Source: Gammaproteobacteria bacterium (lineage in GTDB: Bacteria; Pseudomonadota; Gammaproteobacteria; Steroidobacterales; Woeseiaceae). Taken from it: DNA of 9,358 nucleotides. Below, one piece after another: positions 6,561-9,358 of this stretch. Within the stretch, counting starts at the first letter, position 1; each line of letters starts with the position of its first letter. Under the pieces are notes generated by a model, which was given only the letters and a program-made list of their open reading frames with translations, ran no database searches and was not told where the DNA came from. The DNA lies in NCBI GenBank assembly GCA_029881015.1, contig JAOUNK010000106.1:1-9358 (forward strand). The letters are read 5' to 3'. Made by a program: the position numbers and the translations under genes.

Positions 6561-8086
6561 ATCTGACTATCGACAACCAGATGGTCACGCTGGCCGAATT
6601 GCGCCAGGCGTGGCTCGAGCCCGTGACGGTCGGTCTCGGCAGCAGCGCGCGGAGGCGCATCGCGGAGGCGCATGAGCTGATTGACGATGTTGTCGCGCAT
6701 GGCGACCGGGTCTACGGCGTCAATACCGGCTTTGGGCAACTGGCCACGGTGCGTATTAGCGACAGTGAACTCGCTCATCTCCAGGAGAACCTCGTACGCT
6801 CACATGCGGTCGGTGTCGGCGAGGATCTCGATGACGACGTCGTGCGTCTCATCATGCTGATGAAGGTCATCGCGCTCGCCGAAGGTTTTTCCGGGGTGCG
6901 CCTCGAACTCGTCGAGAAGCTTTGCGACCTCATCAACAGCGAAATCTACCCGCGAATTCCCGCGCGCGGATCGGTCGGGGCGTCGGGTGATCTCGCGCCG
7001 CTCGCTCACATGGCCGGCGCTCTGATCGGTATCGGCGAGGTGCGAGTGCAAGGCAATCTCGTGCCCGCGCCGATCGCCCTCAAGGAAGCGGGCATCGAGC
7101 CTGTTCAGCTCGCGCCGAAAGAGGGTCTCGCACTGCTCAATGGCACGCAGGTTTCCACGGCACTCGCGCTGGGCGCCGTGTTCCGTACGGAGAATGTCCT
7201 GTCCGCGGCGCTCGTAGCCGGGGCGATGTCGTCCGATGCCATCAAGGGCAGCGACACACCCTTCGACCGCCGCATTCAGAGCGTGCGTGGCCACGGCGGG
7301 CAGATCGCGGTTGCTGCGGTCCTGCGTGACCTCATGGGCGGCAGCGAGATTCGCGCGTCGCACGCGGGTTGCGACCGGGTGCAGGATCCGTATTCGATTC
7401 GTTGCCAGCCGCAGGTCATGGGCGCCTGCCTGGGCGTGTTGCGGCACGTCTGCAAGGTGCTCGAGACCGAAGCCAATGCCGTGACCGATAACCCGCTCGT
7501 ATTTACGGATTCCAGGGCAGTCCTGTCGGGTGGCAACTTCCACGCCGAACCGGTTGCGCTCGCCGCAGATTACCTGGCGCTGGCGGTCGCCGAGATCGGC
7601 GCGTTGTCTGAACGGCGCATTGCGCTGCTCATCGACGCGAACCTGAGCGGCTTACCCGCGTTCCTGGTTAACGAGGGTGGCTTGAACAGCGGCTTCATGA
7701 TGGCGCAGGTAACGGCGGCCGCGCTTGCGTCCGAAAACAAATCGCACGCCCACCCTGCAAGCGTTGACAGTATCCCGACATCGGCGAACCAGGAGGACCA
7801 CGTCAGCATGGCGACGTTTGCTGCGCGCCGCCTGCACACGATGATCCACAATGTCGAGGATATCGTCGCCATTGAACTGCTGGCTGCAGCGCAGGGTATC
7901 GATTTCCATCGGCCGCAGAAGAGCTCCAAGGCGATCGAAGAAGTGATGGCCGCCATTCGGGAACTGTCACCGATGTACGAGGAAGACCGTTCACTGTCAG
8001 CCGATATTCGGCGCGTTGCCGCGACGATCGAGAACGGGGACTTCAGCCGCTATGCCGAATCGATATTGCCAAGCCTGAGCGAATGA
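6557..8086 (+). CDS. hutH: Histidine ammonia-lyase HutH
   Basis: This cytoplasmic enzyme of 509 residues removes ammonia from L-histidine to give urocanate, the entry step of the pathway and the source of the HutC inducer. The MIO cofactor triad is intact: A142-S143-G144 within RGSVGASGDLAPLAHMAG, at the same numbers as in Pseudomonas putida HutH. The active-site tyrosine is Y53 in VYGVNTGFG, and QDPYSIRCQPQ (Y279, R282) and the NKSHAHPASVDS and NQEDHVSM blocks are present. The frame is open back to about 6395, but I start at the ATG 6557. This ATG has GGGAG six nt upstream, gives the family length and forms the same ATGA overlap as its neighbours. The upstream extension lies inside hutU and has no lyase character. 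Confidence 0.98.
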   Translation: MNLTIDNQMVTLAELRQAWLEPVTVGLGSSARRRIAEAHELIDDVVAHGDRVYGVNTGFGQLATVRISDSELAHLQENLVRSHAVGVGEDLDDDVVRLIMLMKVIALAEGFSGVRLELVEKLCDLINSEIYPRIPARGSVGASGDLAPLAHMAGALIGIGEVRVQGNLVPAPIALKEAGIEPVQLAPKEGLALLNGTQVSTALALGAVFRTENVLSAALVAGAMSSDAIKGSDTPFDRRIQSVRGHGGQIAVAAVLRDLMGGSEIRASHAGCDRVQDPYSIRCQPQVMGACLGVLRHVCKVLETEANAVTDNPLVFTDSRAVLSGGNFHAEPVALAADYLALAVAEIGALSERRIALLIDANLSGLPAFLVNEGGLNSGFMMAQVTAAALASENKSHAHPASVDSIPTSANQEDHVSMATFAARRLHTMIHNVEDIVAIELLAAAQGIDFHRPQKSSKAIEEVMAAIRELSPMYEEDRSLSADIRRVAATIENGDFSRYAESILPSLSE

Positions 8087-8868
8087 TCGGCGTATTCAAT
8101 TTCTACGAGGGCACGTCGCCATTGTTGATCAGTGTGCCGCACGATGGCATCCACGTGCCGCCCGACATTCGATCACGGATGACAGCCGCCGGGTCGATGC
8201 TTCCGGACACGGACTGGCATGTCGCCGAACTCTATAGCTTTGCACGTGAGCTGGGCGCGAGCATGCTCGTCGCCAACTACTCTCGCTATGTCGTCGACCT
8301 GAACCGCGCAGCGACCGATGACGTCCTGTACCCGGGACAGGTTGCCACGGGCCTGTGCCCGGCGCAGACATTTGCGGGCGAGGATATCTACGCGGGGTCC
8401 GCCTTGAGTGGCGACGAAATCGGGGAGCGCGTGGCCACGTACTGGCAGCCGTACCACGATGCCCTGCAGGGCACCCTGGCGCAGCTACGCGAAAGGCACG
8501 GCTATGCCTTGCTGTGGGATGCGCATTCGATCGCCAGCGTGGTGCCACGGCTGTTCGACGGCGAGCTTCCGGAGCTGAATATCGGGACCAACGGTGGCCG
8601 TAGCTGCGCGGCAATCAGGGAAGCGCGAGTGGCCGACGCTGCTGCCGCGAGTCCTTACAGTCATGTCGTCAACGGTCGTTTCCAGGGCGGTTACATCACG
8701 CGCCACTACGGTGTCCCCGCATCCGGCGTGCACGCCATGCAACTCGAGATCGCGCAGCGTGTCTATCTGGACGAGGCGACCACGAACTTCGACGCCCGCA
8801 AGGCATCCCGTCTTCGTGATACGCTGCGGGCCATGCTCGATGCATTCACAGAACCAGAAGAGAGTTGA
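8083..8868 (+). CDS. hutG: N-formylglutamate deformylase HutG
   Basis: This cytoplasmic hydrolase of 261 residues splits N-formyl-L-glutamate into formate and L-glutamate, the last step of the pathway. The family blocks appear in order: SVPHDGIHVP (residues 17-26), DTDWHVAEL (42-50), YSRYVVDLNR (66-75), LLWDAHSI (143-150), NGRFQGGYITRHYG (197-210) and MQLEIAQRVY (219-228). The conserved His, Asp and Glu residues in SVPHDG, DAHS and LEIAQR are probable metal or catalytic residues. This is the N-formylglutamate amidohydrolase type. It is not the arginase-like formiminoglutamase that shares the name HutG in enterics. Its start overlaps the hutH stop as ATGA with only a weak upstream ribosome site, so it probably depends on translational coupling. 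It completes the route supplied by HutF. Confidence 0.95.
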   Translation: MIGVFNFYEGTSPLLISVPHDGIHVPPDIRSRMTAAGSMLPDTDWHVAELYSFARELGASMLVANYSRYVVDLNRAATDDVLYPGQVATGLCPAQTFAGEDIYAGSALSGDEIGERVATYWQPYHDALQGTLAQLRERHGYALLWDAHSIASVVPRLFDGELPELNIGTNGGRSCAAIREARVADAAAASPYSHVVNGRFQGGYITRHYGVPASGVHAMQLEIAQRVYLDEATTNFDARKASRLRDTLRAMLDAFTEPEES

Positions 8869-8872
8869 TAGT

Positions 8873-9358
8873 ATGTCGAAAATCAATAAGTTACTGAGAA
8901 TTGCCGCCCTGGCCACCGTGCTCGCCCTCGCCTCGGCTTGTGTCACGCCGGCGGGCAAGCTCGACGCCAGTGCGAGCGACGCAGTGCAGGAATTCAGGAA
9001 GCAGGTCAACGGTGCCGATGTCTTCCTCAACCAGGCGGCCGGCTACCTGGTGTTTCCCAAAGTCTACAAGGCAGGCCTCGGTGTTGGTGGTGAAACGGGA
9101 GAAGGCGTCTTGCGCGTCGGCGGCTCGGTGGTTGACTACTACCGCATTGCTGCGGGCTCTGTCGGGTTTCAGTTCGGTGCACAGGCCAAGTCCATCGTAA
9201 TCGTCTTCATGACAAGAGATGCGCTGAACCGTTTTCGCAGTTCCGAAGGGTGGCGCGTCGGCGTTGACGGCTCCGTCGCACTGATCGACATCGGCGCGGG
9301 CAAGACGATTGACACCGACAATGTGCGTGACCCGATCGTCGGGTTCATCTATGGCTCC
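8873..9358 (+). CDS. SYLF-domain (Ysc84-like) probable lipoprotein, 3' end outside window
   Basis: The frame stays open from ATG 8873 to the window edge, giving 162 residues without the C-terminus. A positively charged start (MSKINKLLR) and a hydrophobic stretch end in ASAC with C23, an imperfect lipobox because position -3 is Ala and the Leu is at -4. It is probably an exported lipoprotein. The rest matches the bacterial SYLF domain pattern: a short helix, then YLVFPKVYKAGLGVGGETGEG, VVDYYRIAAGSVGFQFGAQ, IVIVFMTRDALNRFRSSEGW, VGVDGSVALIDIGAG and the beginning of the FIYG block. SYLF proteins bind lipids in eukaryotes; the bacterial function is poorly known. Perhaps 25-40 residues are missing. 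It starts 4 bp after the hutG stop, with AGAGAG 8 nt before the ATG. I see no terminator between them, so read-through from hut is likely. Confidence 0.87.
   Translation, partial: MSKINKLLRIAALATVLALASACVTPAGKLDASASDAVQEFRKQVNGADVFLNQAAGYLVFPKVYKAGLGVGGETGEGVLRVGGSVVDYYRIAAGSVGFQFGAQAKSIVIVFMTRDALNRFRSSEGWRVGVDGSVALIDIGAGKTIDTDNVRDPIVGFIYGS

Noticed and set aside
8901..9200. 99-codon frame inside the SYLF gene
   Set aside because: Arg- and Ser-rich shifted reading of the same DNA. The frame starting at 8873 has a signal sequence and SYLF motifs.

Overview
The window is GC-rich and densely coded. It looks like chromosomal DNA from a proteobacterium, most likely a gammaproteobacterium. The signs are a five-enzyme histidine utilisation (hut) locus of the formiminoglutamate deiminase / N-formylglutamate deformylase type, a GntR/UTRA repressor HutC, a divergent hutI, a Bcr/CflA-type transporter and a lipoprotein-like SYLF protein. 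I cannot name the genus from sequence alone.

Layout. Positions 3-287 (+) hold the C-terminus of a nitroreductase whose start lies outside the window. It converges on a Bcr/CflA-like MFS transporter (1521-295, -), with the two stop codons 7 bp apart. The transporter starts 11 bp after imidazolonepropionase hutI (2744-1533, -), so these two probably form one leftward unit. A 35-bp divergent gap (2745-2779) carries a perfect TGTATATACA palindrome that matches the expected HutC operator. From it a tight rightward operon leaves: hutF (2780-4138), hutC (4135-4899), hutU (4896-6560), hutH (6557-8086) and hutG (8083-8868). Every junction in this operon is the same 4-bp ATGA start/stop overlap. A SYLF (Ysc84-like) probable lipoprotein begins 4 bp after hutG and runs off the right end.

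How it works together. HutH deaminates histidine to urocanate. HutU hydrates urocanate to imidazolonepropionate, and HutI opens that ring to N-formimino-L-glutamate. HutF deiminates this to N-formyl-L-glutamate and ammonia, and HutG releases formate and glutamate. All five steps are encoded here with their catalytic motifs intact. HutC, inside the operon, probably represses both divergent units from the shared operator and is relieved by urocanate, as in known hut systems. No classical histidine or urocanate permease and no hutD are visible. The only transporter is the MFS protein behind hutI.

There is no gene-free stretch over 300 bases, and I saw no tRNA, rRNA, CRISPR array, insertion sequence or origin. 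This is mainly a well-understood catabolic locus. The unusual parts are the very compact regulatory gap, the co-oriented MFS and SYLF genes, and the repeated ATGA coupling. I did not find a convincing new system.
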